A stretch of 64,000 bases of DNA from Prorocentrum cordatum (lineage: Eukaryota; Sar; Dinophyceae; Prorocentrales; Prorocentraceae), in contig CAUYUJ010015691.1 in assembly GCA_963575745.1 (NCBI GenBank), forward strand, positions 120,023-184,022, written 5' to 3'. Positions 31,156-41,771 of the stretch are shown in pieces (the stretch's first letter is position 1; each line of letters starts with the position of its first letter). The position numbers and the translations under genes were made by a program. Below the pieces are notes generated by a model. That model was not told the origin of the DNA and made no database searches. It saw only the letters and a list, made by a program, of their open reading frames with translations.

Positions 31156-32892
31156 TCAGCGACTCCGTCGCTGCAGAAGTGTGTGGCTGCTGTCCGCCAC
31201 TGCTGCAGCTCCCTTGTCCGCTGAAGCTCGTCCAGAAGGGGCTCTGCCTGATCCAGAGCCTCGAAATCGCTCCCGTGAAACATCCACGAATGCGTCGACG
31301 AAGATCCATCATGTGGCACTTCCCATTCCGTCGGAGAAATCGGCTTCCAACCCGCTTCCAGCAGGCACATGATGACAGTCGTCATGGGGCCGCGCACATG
31401 TCGTGCGCGCTGCCCCGCAGGTAAACTGGAAAGGTGATCGACTGCCCGCGGCCAAGCCCGCATGATGGCTGGCCTGATCTGGGAGTCGGTCAGCCACACA
31501 CTAAGCCATTGCGACAAACACTGCCGCGGCAGCCGTACTCCAGGATCATGACCTGGGAGTCTGAGCGCCAGCAGCGTCGTGAGACACCTGCCGCGCTTGG
31601 CTGACCCCGCGGCAGCGCCAAGACGACGGCGCTGTGAGTGCAGCACCGAGCCGAACTGCCCGTACACGTGGTGCCCGTAGACGGCGGCAGCCTGTGGCCC
31701 CGCACGCTGCAGCCTGGCAGACACCGCCCAGCGCCGAGCAGCCTGTGCGTACTTCCGCAGCCGCCCGTGCGCCTTGCTGGACTTGAGCGCCCGCTGTCTA
31801 AAGGTCGCTCGGCCGTGCCGCCTGCCGCAAGATAAATCCACCCCGAGGTAGGCTGTCTGCAGCACGGCACGCAGAGTGACGCCCTTCCTCTTGAGAACGC
31901 GCTCGACCACCTGCGCATCACTGTGGTGCGAGCACAAACCAACACTCTTGTCGGCGATAGCCAACTGCAACTTGGAAAACAGCCTGATGGTAGATAGCAC
32001 TCCCTTGATGAGCGTGGATCTAACGTGCTGTCTCGAGCCCATGACCCTCTGGGATAAACCATCAATCCAAATTCGCTCAGGAAGTGAAACATGCGCCTGA
32101 CAAAGACGCTGGCGCACGTATGCTGTGAGGCACTTGGCAAACCTCGTGCCGTTCCGCAGCCCTTGTACCACTGATCGTGTCACCTGGAACGGTTCGCTGA
32201 AAGAGTCGATCTGCTCCTGCATGCGCGGCGCCAGGCAGATCTGATGTTCCAGGTGCAAAATGACTGCGGGAAAACCTTTGCGCATGGCACGCAAGGTCAA
32301 AAGGTTCCCACTCGATGGAGTCGTAGAAGGACGCAATGTCGACCACCGTCTGGCCGTGCGGTATGTCCAGGCGTGAGTGGACCTCGTCCTGCAACGCCCG
32401 AACGAAAGCTTCCCGCAGGGCGCTGTTCCCCGCGATGGCTGCGTCCCAGTGGTCCGTCTCCGCCTGCAGGGCGGACCACTCCTTCATCTGCACCTCCCTG
32501 GCCATGGACCAGACTCGGCACAGCATCGCGATCAAGCCGATCACTCTGTCCCCGCCCGGCTTCTTGCCTAACAACTTCCCCACCACGCACATGACCTGCC
32601 ATGGCCAAGAGAGGCCTTCCTCGATCATGTGGAAGAGGTCGCAGAGGCACTGGATGCCCTCGTCGGGCAGCCTCTCGATGTCGGTCGGAGATAGCCTGTC
32701 GATCCCGAGGCCTGCCCGAGCTTTCATGCGAGCCAGAGCCGCACGAACGTCCGCGACGTCCAGCGGGATGAGCTGCTCCACCTCAGCTCTGCCCCTGACC
32801 GTACTCATGGTGGCGAGGATCTCATCCCAAGAAGCCACCTCGGAGTGCCACAGCTTGTGATAGCGTGGCACCTTGCGGTCCACGATATCCAT
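31152..32892 (-). pseudogene. LINE-B ORF2 reverse transcriptase
   Basis: The frame from 32892 has MKARAGLGIDRLSPTDIERL and LGKKPGGDRVIGLIAMLCRV, then QTVVDIASFYDSIEWEPF, the motif A aspartate region. A shift near 32290 moves into the frame ending at 31152 (TLRAMRKGFPAVILHLEHQI, SVVQGLRNGTRFAKCLTAYV for motif B, and PERIWIDGLSQRV for motif C). Motif C reads Ile-Asp-Gly, so one catalytic Asp is lost. The remainder is thumb and connection sequence (VYGHHVYGQFGSVLHSQRRR). Dead by frameshift and motif loss. Confidence 0.78.
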
Positions 32893-33795
32893 GGGATGAA
32901 CTCTGACCGATCCATCGCAGTCGTGGAACTCGTCGCGCTCGGGATCTGGGTCCTTAAGCGATCTGAAAACCTGTCCCTGTGAATCCAGACTGCTGAATCA
33001 CTGCTGAAAACCCTTCAATGACGAGGCCGCAGCACGATTCTGCGCCCTCTTGGACGCTCTGAAAGTCTTCTCCTCCAGCATGCTAGGCTCGTCGACGCTG
33101 AGCTCGAGCAAACGCCTGAGGCCCTGCAAAAGCCCCTGCCAGGAGCCGAAGTGCGCAGGGTAAGCTGCGCCTGCTCCGTCCACTGGCTGGTCGGCCAACC
33201 CGACGGACGCTGGCGCCAGGTAACCCAGCTGCGCGATGCCGTTGCTGCGCCTCCGATGTCGTAGCATTCTCTGAACAATATTGTGAACCCTTGACCGCCA
33301 TGTGGAGATGCCGTCTCGCAACGGCTCTTGACGAATGTGCTCTGCTTGCCTCGCCGACACCACCTGCAGGTCGCAGCCGCCTGCCCTTGACCGCTCGGGA
33401 GCTCCGATCGTGATGAGAGGAGATGGCTAGCTCCGCGGCCTGGACCCATCGCGAGAAGGCCCCACTGATGGGCAGGACATGCTGTGCACCAGCTTGGAAG
33501 GCGAGAGACTGTCGAATAGGTGGCCAAACATCGTGAATAGAGTGTGCAGTCCAAGGGACTTGAGCCAAAGCGGCTACCCACGAGGAGGGGGGAATCGAGA
33601 AAGACGGGAGAGGAGCAGGAGAGGCAGCGGCACCAGCACGGGCGAGGTGATCGCTGACCCCCTCCAGGGGGCCGTCGTTCCGAGGACGCCCGGCTGGGGG
33701 GGACAAACCATTACCTTCGCTCCGAATTGCTGCTGCCTCCCCAGACGCCGCCGACGAAGCCTGTGTCGCCTCGTGCGCGCCTGGAGGGGGGCTGC
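32893..33795 (-). pseudogene. LINE-B ORF2 linker between endonuclease and RT
   Basis: Frames change at least twice. Recognisable are SRWVQAAELAISSHHD (near 33430) and the segment from 33363 to 32998, with HIRQEPLRDGISTWRSRVHN and FLRRLLELSVDEPSMLEEKT-like sequence. Such linkers are poorly conserved, so this call rests on position. Confidence 0.5.
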
Positions 33796-34892
33796 TTAGA
33801 GATTCCGAGACTCAGGTGCGGGCTGAAAGGAGGACTCATTGGCCCAGGGGTCCTCCTCATCAGCCTCAAAAAGCCCCTCGCAGCCTTCATCCCCGAGAGG
33901 TTCGACCTGCGACGAAAAGCCCACGGGGCCGCCAGCCGACGGGTCGAGATCACTAGGGTCTTGAGGCTCGGGGGAAGACGCGCTGCCGAAAATGTCACCG
34001 TACAGCAACTCACATTCGCTAATCAGACGCTCTTTCTTTTTCTGAGCTCGCTCGACCTGCTCGAGCTTCTTCGCGCTCGACTTGGGCCCAGCAGTGGGCG
34101 CTGCAGACGGCCTGGGCACTTGCGGCAACCTAGGAGCGACAAGCAAAGATCTGCACAGCAACTGTTCGCCATTGCCTCTTCGCCGTCGCTCAAGCCCAAT
34201 GCGAGGTGCCCATGGCGTGTCAACTACTGGGGTGATACTGCGAATGTATGGAAGACAGCACTCAGACGCCATGACACAATCGATGTGAGAACTACCTGCA
34301 CTCCCGACGCACGTGTACTCCACATCAGCCCGACGGATCACGCCTCCGACACGGCGACAAAACGCTGACCTCTGAAACTTGGCAACATCAAAGTTAAAAT
34401 CACCTATGACGAGCCACGGAAGCTTCACAGAAGACAAGAATGCACCCAACTTGGCAAATCTGGCTGGGTTAATACCCGTGAATTCGACTGACGGATGTGC
34501 GTAAAACAGTACTACAAGCAGCGAGAAGCCACACAGATGCACGAGAACAGGCATGAAACCGTCGAGGGCGTCTGAGCCCTCAGCACAGTAGCTACTGGTG
34601 CCCTCACGCGGCTTGTCAAAAACTCTATGAACTGAAAGATGACCTAGAGCCAACATGATCTCCCCGCCCTCGTAGGCGCGCCCCCCCGCCGCCTTCGAGG
34701 TGCCTCGACCCGTTGATCTCGCTGGATTGTCCAGGAACTTGAGCTTGGCGCTCCGAGCTCGACGAGCCTACTTGGCCCTGGTGTGGGCCCCGATGTGCGA
34801 CTCCACCATGCCGATGTACTCGTACTTGGACAGCGTGGCCTCGGAGCTGACGTAGCTCCAGGTCTTGTTGCCCAGCATGGTGACGTTGCTGA
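33796..34892 (-). pseudogene. LINE-B ORF2 AP-like endonuclease
   Basis: The N-terminal part lies in the frame after the poly-T tract: NVTMLGNKTWSYVSSEATLS and KYEYIGMVESHIGAH (catalytic Glu), stopping at 34768. The C-terminal part is in the frame from 34656: LLVVLFYAHPSVEFTGINPA, LPWLVIGDFNFDVAKFQ (GDFN metal site) and AGSSHIDCVMAS. Its acidic tail includes DEEDPWANES. The middle, near 34700, is shifted. It would nick target DNA if intact. Confidence 0.72.
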
Positions 34893-36085
34893 AAAAAAAA
34901 AAACACGCACACGGAGGAGTCGACCTCGCTGGTGGACTGCTCCTCCGCGCTCGGCTCGAGCGGCTGGGTGACTGCAGGCGCCGAGAGACCTGCAGCCGCC
35001 GCGCCGCCGCATTGCGGCGCCTCCGCCTTGCCCGACTCTGGAGCCACACCTGCAGCCCCCTCGGCGGCCGCCTTGGCGGCTGCAGTGACTGCCCTGATGC
35101 GCTCCATCTCGATCTTGATCTCATCCTCGGACGGCGCGCCAGGCTGAGCCCCTTGGGCTGCTGGCTGAGCCGCAGCAGCGGGTGGCTGCCCTTGGCCTCC
35201 GCCGCCTCCAGCGCCGCCTGCCGTGCCGCCCGCGACAGCGCCGCTGATGCCTCCGTCGATATTCCTCTTCTTGTCCAGGCGCTCCTTGACCTTCGCCCTG
35301 AGGTCGAGCACCTGGGTTTTCCACTTGAGCACCTCGTCAGCTTTGCTGATGACGCTGTCCCTGACCGCCTTCAGCTCTGCCTCGACCTTTTTGAGCTCAG
35401 CTCTCTCGCCCTCTGTGCACTCGAGGGTGTCGAGCTGCTTGAAAAACTCCTCGTCCCATGTGACGTTCATCATCGGCGCCTGCTCGACGTCAGCGCCTCC
35501 TGCGCCAGCACCAGAGGTGCTGGCCCCGCCTGCGCCGCCCGCGGTGTGCACATCCACGCCCGCCTCGCGGGCCAGGGCCACCGCGGCTGTGCGCTTGCTG
35601 ATATCAGCAAGGGCCAGAGCGCGCGCCGCCTCCTCCTCCTTCCTCATCGCTGCCACCAGGTTCTCCTGGCAACGAGAGACGGCTGCACTCGCTTGCACAT
35701 GTTTCTGCTTTGCATCCTTCCACGCGCCCTCTGCTCGCCGAACTGCTTCACTCGGTGGGGCCACGGCCGGCTGCTCCGCCGCCTGGGCCCCGCGCTCAGC
35801 GAACTCAATCTGCTCGGCGAGCACCTTGCGGCTGACTGGGTCGGTCACTCTGGCCATCGCAGCGGACAGCGCCTGAATGGTAGAAGTAGTCGCTGCCACT
35901 TGAGACCCGACCGACCCTTTAACATTCTGCAAGGACGGCAGAGTGGACGAGGATGCTGGACCTTTCTTCGGCTTATACAGCTTGACTGGACAATGGCACT
36001 TGGTGCACTTCCCTGAATTTGCCACGATCCTCTCATTGTACTCGTACGTACCACACTTCGCACATGTACTCCATGCCTTTGCCAT
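34893..36085 (-). CDS. LINE-B ORF1 protein (zinc finger plus coiled coil)
   Basis: The ATG at 36085 gives MAKAWSTCAKCGTYEYNERI, and a second CxxC pair follows (CTKCHCPV), as in LINE-A ORF1. A Ser/Thr linker and long charged helices follow (CQENLVAAMRKEEEAARALA; ELKKVEAELKAVRDSV; DLRAKVKERLDKKRNI), predicting a coiled coil. The tail is Ala/Gly/Pro-rich. The frame remains open to a run of twelve T (34893-34904, minus sense) and then reads into nonsense, while the endonuclease starts in another frame. ORF1 itself shows no stop, so it could still be translated. Confidence 0.72.
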
Positions 36086-36191
36086 GGGCCACGGGCGAAG
36101 CCTCGCTTTCGCCTGCGCAACTGGCCGTCCGAAGGGTGGACAGAAAGTGCGCAGCCCCCCAAGCACCACGTGGAGGCGCGAGGTTGGGCGT

Positions 36192-36229
36192 CGGATGCCA
36201 AAATGGCGCTCGAGCCCAAGTTGCTTGAG
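36192..36229 (-). other. Tandem decayed DinoSL relics at LINE-B 5' end
   Basis: Minus sense, right after a TCC tract: CTCAAG (36229-36224), then CAACTTGGGCTCGAG (11/15 to the relic leader), then CG and CCATTTTGGCATCCG, whose first ten bases match the leader exactly (11/15 overall). Position, order and the adjacent TCC tract match the LINE-A case. Individual matches are modest. Confidence 0.55.
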
Positions 36230-36254
36230 AGGAGGAGGGGGGGGATGAGGAGCG

Positions 36255-38025
36255 CGTGGGTCACTTTACAACCAGAAGCGCACTTTACAACCAGATGGGT
36301 CACTTTACAACCAGCTTACAAAATCCGAGAAGGGCACTTTACAACCAGGAAGGGCACTTTACAACCAGGCAAGTAAAAACACATATTCAATGCACGCGGG
36401 CCTTTCCCTGGAATCTCAGTGGGCAAGCGCAAGGGTGGCTTTGGGCTCTCTGAGGCATGTTGGTTGTAAAGTTGCCCATCGCGCACGAAGAAGCACTGCG
36501 CACGCGCGGGCGATGCGGCGACCTGGTGCGCTATGGTATGTTGCGTGCTGGTGGGCGGATTAGGGTTTTGACCTGCCCTCTGAGCTCTGTCGGTCAGTTA
36601 TGCCATTGCTTGCTCTGCCTTTTTTTTTCTGACGGGCGAAGGCTAGTCGCGCACGGCATACGAATAGACCATGATCCCGTCCAAGACTGGAGCTGCATGG
36701 CAGTGGGAAGCTGTAGCGGGAGATGTGGTGGTAGCGGGGGCTACAATGGGAACTGCATGGCGTTGGGAAGCTGCGGTGGCAACTGTGGTGGTCGCCAGGC
36801 AGCGGTGGGCACTGTGGTGGTAGCTAGGCTGCAATGGGATGCGCGGTGGTAGCGGGGGGTCAGTCGGAATTGTGGAGGTAGCGGGGCTGCAGCGGTAAGT
36901 TTGGTGGTAGCAGGCACAAAGGTGGCGGTGATGCGCTGTCACGGTGGCTCAAGCTGCTGCGCTGGCACGGTGGCTGAGGCTGCTGCCCGAGCAGGATACC
37001 TGCGTTGCTGCGCTGGCGCTGTGGCTGACGCTGGAAGGAACGATCTTCGAAATAGTTGCATTTATTCGGAACGTTGAACCTCGATCTTCCAAGAAGAGGA
37101 GCAGCAGGGGGCCAACTGGAGCTGGAGCACTGAGCCCCTTGCAGAACACCGTGGGGCTTCAGGGGCCAACGTGGCGCAAGAGACCCGCGGTGCCAATGGC
37201 CTAGTTCCCTGGAGCGCTGGGCCCTTGTGGAGGCCACTGGGCTCCCTTCCTGTGAGTGGTCCCTAAAATGGGCAGCGCGTCGCCCTGAGCCTTCCTACGC
37301 ATGCTGTCGCCTTATTCCCGTGCGAGCACGGGGCCCTTATTGAAGCCGCTTGGCCCCTGCTAGCAAGCCCTGTCTGCTGGGCTCAGAGCGCCAGAGCGTC
37401 CAGGCGCTCGGGCTCAGAGGCATCGCTGGGGCCTGCTCAGAGCGTCCAGGCGCTCGGGCTCAGAGGCATCGCCGGGGCCTGCGCAGAGCGTCCAGGTCCT
37501 CGGGCTCCGAGGCATCGCTGGGGCCTGCGCAGAGCGCCCAGGTCCTCGGGCTCAGAGGCATCGCTGGGGCCTGCGCAGGGCGTCCAGGCGCTCGGGCTCA
37601 GAGGCATCGCTGGGGCCTGCGCAAAGAGTTCAGGCGCTCGGGCTCCAGAGCGCCCACGTGCTCTGGAGCACTTTTCAGAGCGTCCGCGCGCCCTGGGGCA
37701 CTTTTGAGAGCGCCCACTTGCTCTGGGGCATGTTTCAGAGCGCCCACTTGCTCTGGGGCATTTTTCAGAGCGCCCACTTGCTCTGGGGCACTTTGCGGAA
37801 CGCCCAAACACGCACGGCCACTCTGAGCTGGTTGTAAAATGGTCCGTTCTGGTTGTAAAGTGGCCCGTTCTGGTTGTAAAGTGGTCCGTTCTGGTTGTAA
37901 AGTGGGCCGTTCTGGTTGCAAAGTGGACGTTCTCGATGAAAAGCCATACTTTCCAATCCTATGTTGGTTGTAAAGTAACCCATCTGGTTGTAAAGTGGTC
38001 GTTCTGGTTGTAAAGAGACCGAATC
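36255..38025. repeat. Foldback-like element with inverted terminal arrays
   Basis: The left array has about five copies of CACTTTACAACCAG (36260-36370). The right array has about eight copies of CTGGTTGTAAAGTG (37826-38015), the reverse complement. One stray TTGGTTGTAAAG lies at 36459. The interior (~1.4 kb) has no transposase; 36690-36960 is a GGGAAGCTG/TGGTGG-rich repeat region. It may be a non-autonomous DNA transposon with subterminal repeats. Confidence 0.55.
37380..37810. repeat. 46-bp and 30-bp tandem repeats inside the foldback-like element
   Basis: AGAGCGTCCAGGCGCTCGGG with CTCAGAGGCATCGCTGGGGC and CTGCGC repeats every 46-47 bp about six times to ~37660. A ~30-bp unit (GAGCGCCCACTTGCTCTGGG and GCATTTTTCA) then repeats about five times. 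The shared start AGAGCG suggests the second arose from the first. Confidence 0.85.
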
Positions 38026-38029
38026 TCAG

Positions 38030-39400
38030 GATGAGGAGGAGGGGGAGGAGGAGGAGGAGCAGGAGCAGGAGGAGGAGGAGGAGGAGGACCCCAGCCAAAC
38101 GCTCGGTTTTGCACTCCGACTCCTGCTCAGTCAGAGCCCCGTGATCACTTTGGCCGCAGGGGGGGGGCGGCCGCCAGGACGAAGGAGGGAGGACGGGGAA
38201 CGAGGAGGACGCAGGAAGAGGGATGAGGGAGGAAGAGAAGGGAGGAAGAGAAGGGATAAGGGAGGAAGAGAAGGGATAAGGGATAAGAGGGATAAGGGAC
38301 GCAGGAAGGGGGATGAGGAAGGAAGTGAAGGGAGGGGGCACAACGAACAGTAAGAGGAAGGTGATGGGAGGGGGCCTGCTCTCGTGCGAAAATACAAATG
38401 TAACAAAAACGTCCGCAAGAGCAGCCGCTTCCAGCGGCGGACAACACATCTGTGCACTACTCCTAACTGCATGCACGCGCCTGGCATTAGAGCGTCACCT
38501 GCATGGGCGGGTTCGGCCGTGCCCCCCTTGCCACGGGAAATTCACCTCTCAGCAGCTTGCGGATCTCAGAAAATTGCCTGTGTTGGCATGGTACCGCGAG
38601 CTTCGGGAAATCTTCGTATGAGGCTCCTCTTTCCCCTCCTCCTCTCCCACCCACCCATGGTAATTACAGGGGGACATAGCTGAAGGGGTCCTGGGACACA
38701 CACACATAAATAGACACAAATCCCAGGATTCCCCATAGTTTCTAATAATTTCTGGATGTTCGTCTTTCCCCTGCCTCCCATATGTCCCAATCTTTTCCCG
38801 GGGATCGACGGTTCATTGTGTCTGTGTGTTTGATTCCCTTCTGAATCGCTACCCCGCCCCCGGGGGGGTACCGGTCGCCTTCCCATTTTTGTCTTGACAG
38901 ATATCTAGTTTGACCACATCCCCCCAGTTGAGGGATGAAAAAACGACCCTACCCTGGGTTACAAGTGCGTGGTCTGTAAACCTCCTGGGAACCCCCAAAG
39001 CCTAGAGCCGCCAGGACGCTGCACATCACGCAGAAATTACCCTGTCAACCCACAGGGGGAGAAAGACACAGATGATGGGGATGAGAAAGTAGGGGGATGG
39101 GGAGAATCGAGAATGCCGAAGAAGAAATTGCCATGATGACTAGGACGTTGCGAACAACTGCCGATGCGGAATGTGAAAAAGGAGGAGGAGGAGGAGGAGG
39201 AGTGGAAAACGGAGGTAACGAACGAACGAAACCTCTCGTACGTGGGTAAATTAACCACACTGGAGTGCACCAGGATCGGCCAGTGCAACCGAGGAGGATG
39301 CGGAGAAGGAGGAGGACCAATGCAAACACAAGACTCATCAACGAGATTGGAATAAAACTTACCTCCAATCTCCCTTTTCATCGGCCCCTACAAAGGTTCA
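38030..39400. other. Short (GGA)n tract and unassigned sequence
   Basis: 38030-38082 is a (GGA)n tract. 38190-38330 is a GGAAGAGAAGGGATAAGGGA-type purine repeat. 38340-39400 has short direct repeats but nothing I can name; one more GGA tract lies at 39180-39202. Confidence 0.6.
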
Positions 39401-39404
39401 CTTC

Positions 39405-40420
39405 CACTGAAGGAACTGCCTCGTTGGGAGACAACCGTTCGAAGACCCTGAAGCGTATCAAAACCATTCTCGGGACACCGACGCCACGGATCAGCATGAC
39501 TGTTGCGTCTTGACCATCCGGAATCGTTCCAGAACTCCATTCCTGGGCTTTCAATGCCGCGAATCAGCGTAACTGTTGCGCGATCAATAGCCTGAGTCCT
39601 TCCAAAACACGATGCCCATTGGCCATGGGAACGCGTGAAACTCTTGCAATGTTATAACAAAACGAGTATGCGCGGGGCTTAGGCGAGAACCGCATGTTGA
39701 CACATAACCGTCCTCAATCAGTGAAGCTTTGCAACTTTGCAAAACGAAGGTGCGCGGCGCCGAGGCGAGAACCGCATTTTGAAACGACCTGCCCTCAATC
39801 AGAGAAGCTCTTGCAATTTTGGAAAAAGAATGTGCGCGGCGCTAAAGCGAGAACCGAATGTGAAAACGACCCGCCGTCAATCCGCTAAAGTCGCGCAACT
39901 TTGTCGAACTAGTCTGCGCGGCGCCAGGGTGAGAGCTACGATTTGAAAACGACCCGCCCTCAATCCGTGAATCTCTTGAATTGCCTAAAGCGAATGCGCG
40001 CGCCGTTAAGGCGAGAGCCACACATTGAACACGACCCGCCCTCAATCCGCAAAGCTCTTGTATTTATGCAGCGACTGTGCGCGGCGCTAACGCGAGAGCC
40101 ACACTCTGAGAACCACCCGCCCTCCGTCCGTGAAGCTGTTGCCCGTTCTTTCAGCCCTAGGGCTATCAAAGGTGAGGTCTCGGGGAAAACGTCTGGCCCG
40201 CCCTGCCGACTGGCCTCGGGTTGCAACGAGGAGTAGATATTCACCAGGAGAAGGAATGGAGGAGGACGAGGAGGAGGAGGAGGAAACCGAGGAGGAAGAA
40301 ACCGAGGAGGAGGAGGAGGAGGAGGAGGAGGAGGAGGAGGAGGAGGAGGAGGAGGGGTAGGAGGAGGAGGAAAAGGAGGAGGAGGAGCAGGAGGAGGAGG
40401 AGGAGGAGAAGGAGAAGGCA
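39405..40420 (-). repeat. Composite (TCC)n-led dispersed repeat, copy 3 (reverse)
   Basis: On the minus strand: TCC tract (40420-40257), GTTGCAACCCGAGGCCAG, GGGCGGGCCAGACG, then about six ~90-bp units containing GTGTGGCTCTCGC, AGCGCCGCGC and TTGCAAGAG / GATTGAGGGCGGGTC. The end module (GATTCAGGACTC-like, ~39600-39405) closes it. This is the longest and clearest copy of the ~90-bp unit. Confidence 0.7.
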
Positions 40421-41119
40421 CACAAAAAGGAACATGAACAACAACAGAAGGACCGAACGATGCGAAGTACCGAACAGAAGAGGAGAGGTGGCCTGCGATC
40501 GGCCAAGCAGCATCGCGAAATCTGCTTCCCAGAGGCAACAGGTCAGCTCAGGAAGCAAGGAACAATGCGGAAAACGGCCACGTTCGATGAGCAGGTGGAG
40601 TCGAACGGCCTCAGCCTCGCCTCCAATTCGCCGCATGGCAAAGCCAGTGCGCCACTGATTTTAACAAGGCGCCCGGCGGGAGGCAGCTGGAGCCTCTTCA
40701 GGCCCTCCAGCCGAAGCCCTACATGCCGTCACGCAGGTCCCGGGCAGGCTTTGCTTCACGGCGGAAGGGGACGAGGAGGGGAGAATCAGGCAGACGACGA
40801 CGAACGCCCAGGCGGGGGGCCAGGGCCGGCGGGGCGGGCGGGCGGGCAGAAGAGGACCCGGCGGACACAGCAGGCCAGGAACAGGAGGAAAGGACAGGGA
40901 GGGAAGCAACGAGCAGAAGGGGAGTGAGGAGGAGGACAAGGAACAAGGAGGAAGGGGGGGAAACAAGCGCAAGCAGACAGGCCAGGCCATAGGCCTGGAG
41001 AGAAGAGCAACCCGCGACGAGGCTACGGAACTTGGCCAAGCTGCAGTGGCCCTTGCCGCACCCTTCCAAACGCTGGCGGCGCACAGCGAGGGATAGGGCG
41101 TGGCGAGCGGCCTCTCAAG

Positions 41120-41610
41120 ACGACGCCATCGCTGCCGCCGCCACCGCCGCCGCCGTCGCTGTCGCCGTCGCCGTCGATGCCGCCGCCTTCGCTGTCACCG
41201 CCGTCGACATCGCTGTCGCTGCCGTCGCCACCGCCGTCGCCGTCGCCGTTGTCGGCGTCGCCACCGTCGTCGTCGCCTCCTGCCTATTCGGGAATCCGCA
41301 CGCCTCGCCCCGCACCCACCGCCGCTGGCCCCCGACCCATGGGCTCCGCCGCGCGGGCATTGGCTCCAACAGTTGGCATCGCACCCCGCGGCTTGATCAT
41401 GATATGGGGGCCGAGCAGGAGGGTTGCGAAGGAGCGGGGTCGAGGAAGGGGATGACAAATACAGTGCGGGCGAGGCCGCAAGAAACCCTCGCAAGAAAGC
41501 AAACCCTGAAAACCCGCGCTCGAGGTGCACCTGAGCGAAGAAACCCAGGGTACCCTGACGAAAGGCAAATGGTTTCCTGGTGCGCGCCCCCACTGTATCT
41601 GGAAGAACTG
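41120..41610 (+). repeat. (GCC/GTC)n-led dispersed repeat, copy 2
   Basis: A GCCGCCGTCGCTGTC tract (41120-41280) is followed by the module shared with 23.9-24.2 kb (GCAAGAAACCCTCGCAAGAA, AAACCCTGAAAACCC, CGAAGAAACCCAGGGTACCC, CCCACTGTA). The preceding 40430-41119 is a GC-rich stretch with no feature seen. Confidence 0.6.
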
Positions 41611-41639
41611 GATGCGGAGGAGTCGGGTGCGGAGGAATT

Positions 41640-41771
41640 AGATGTGGAAGAAGAGGAGGAGAAAGAGGAGGCGGAAAAGGAAGAGGAGGATGAGGAGGAA
41701 GAGGAGGAGGAGCGGAAGGAGGAGGAGGAGGAGCAGGACGAAGAGGAGGAAATGGAGGAGGAGGAGGAGTA
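41640..41771. repeat. (GGA/GAA)n microsatellite
   Basis: Mixed GAG/GAA/GGA tract. It directly follows the dispersed repeat copy at 41.1-41.6 kb. Confidence 0.9.

Larger units (their letters stand above)
29691..36229 (-). mobile_element. LINE-B: full-length non-LTR retrotransposon relic
   Basis: Same plan and orientation as LINE-A: SL relics (36229-36192), ORF1 (from 36085), endonuclease, linker, RT, RNase H and C-terminus (29691). ORF2 carries at least five frame changes. A short (GGA)8-like tract on the plus strand borders its 5' end, followed at 36255 by an unrelated inverted-array element. Confidence 0.82.

Noticed and set aside
33559-33579. SL-like match (17/21) on the minus strand inside LINE-B
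   Set aside because: It lies in the middle of ORF2 linker coding with no 5' boundary or adjacent ATG; best explained by chance in coding sequence.
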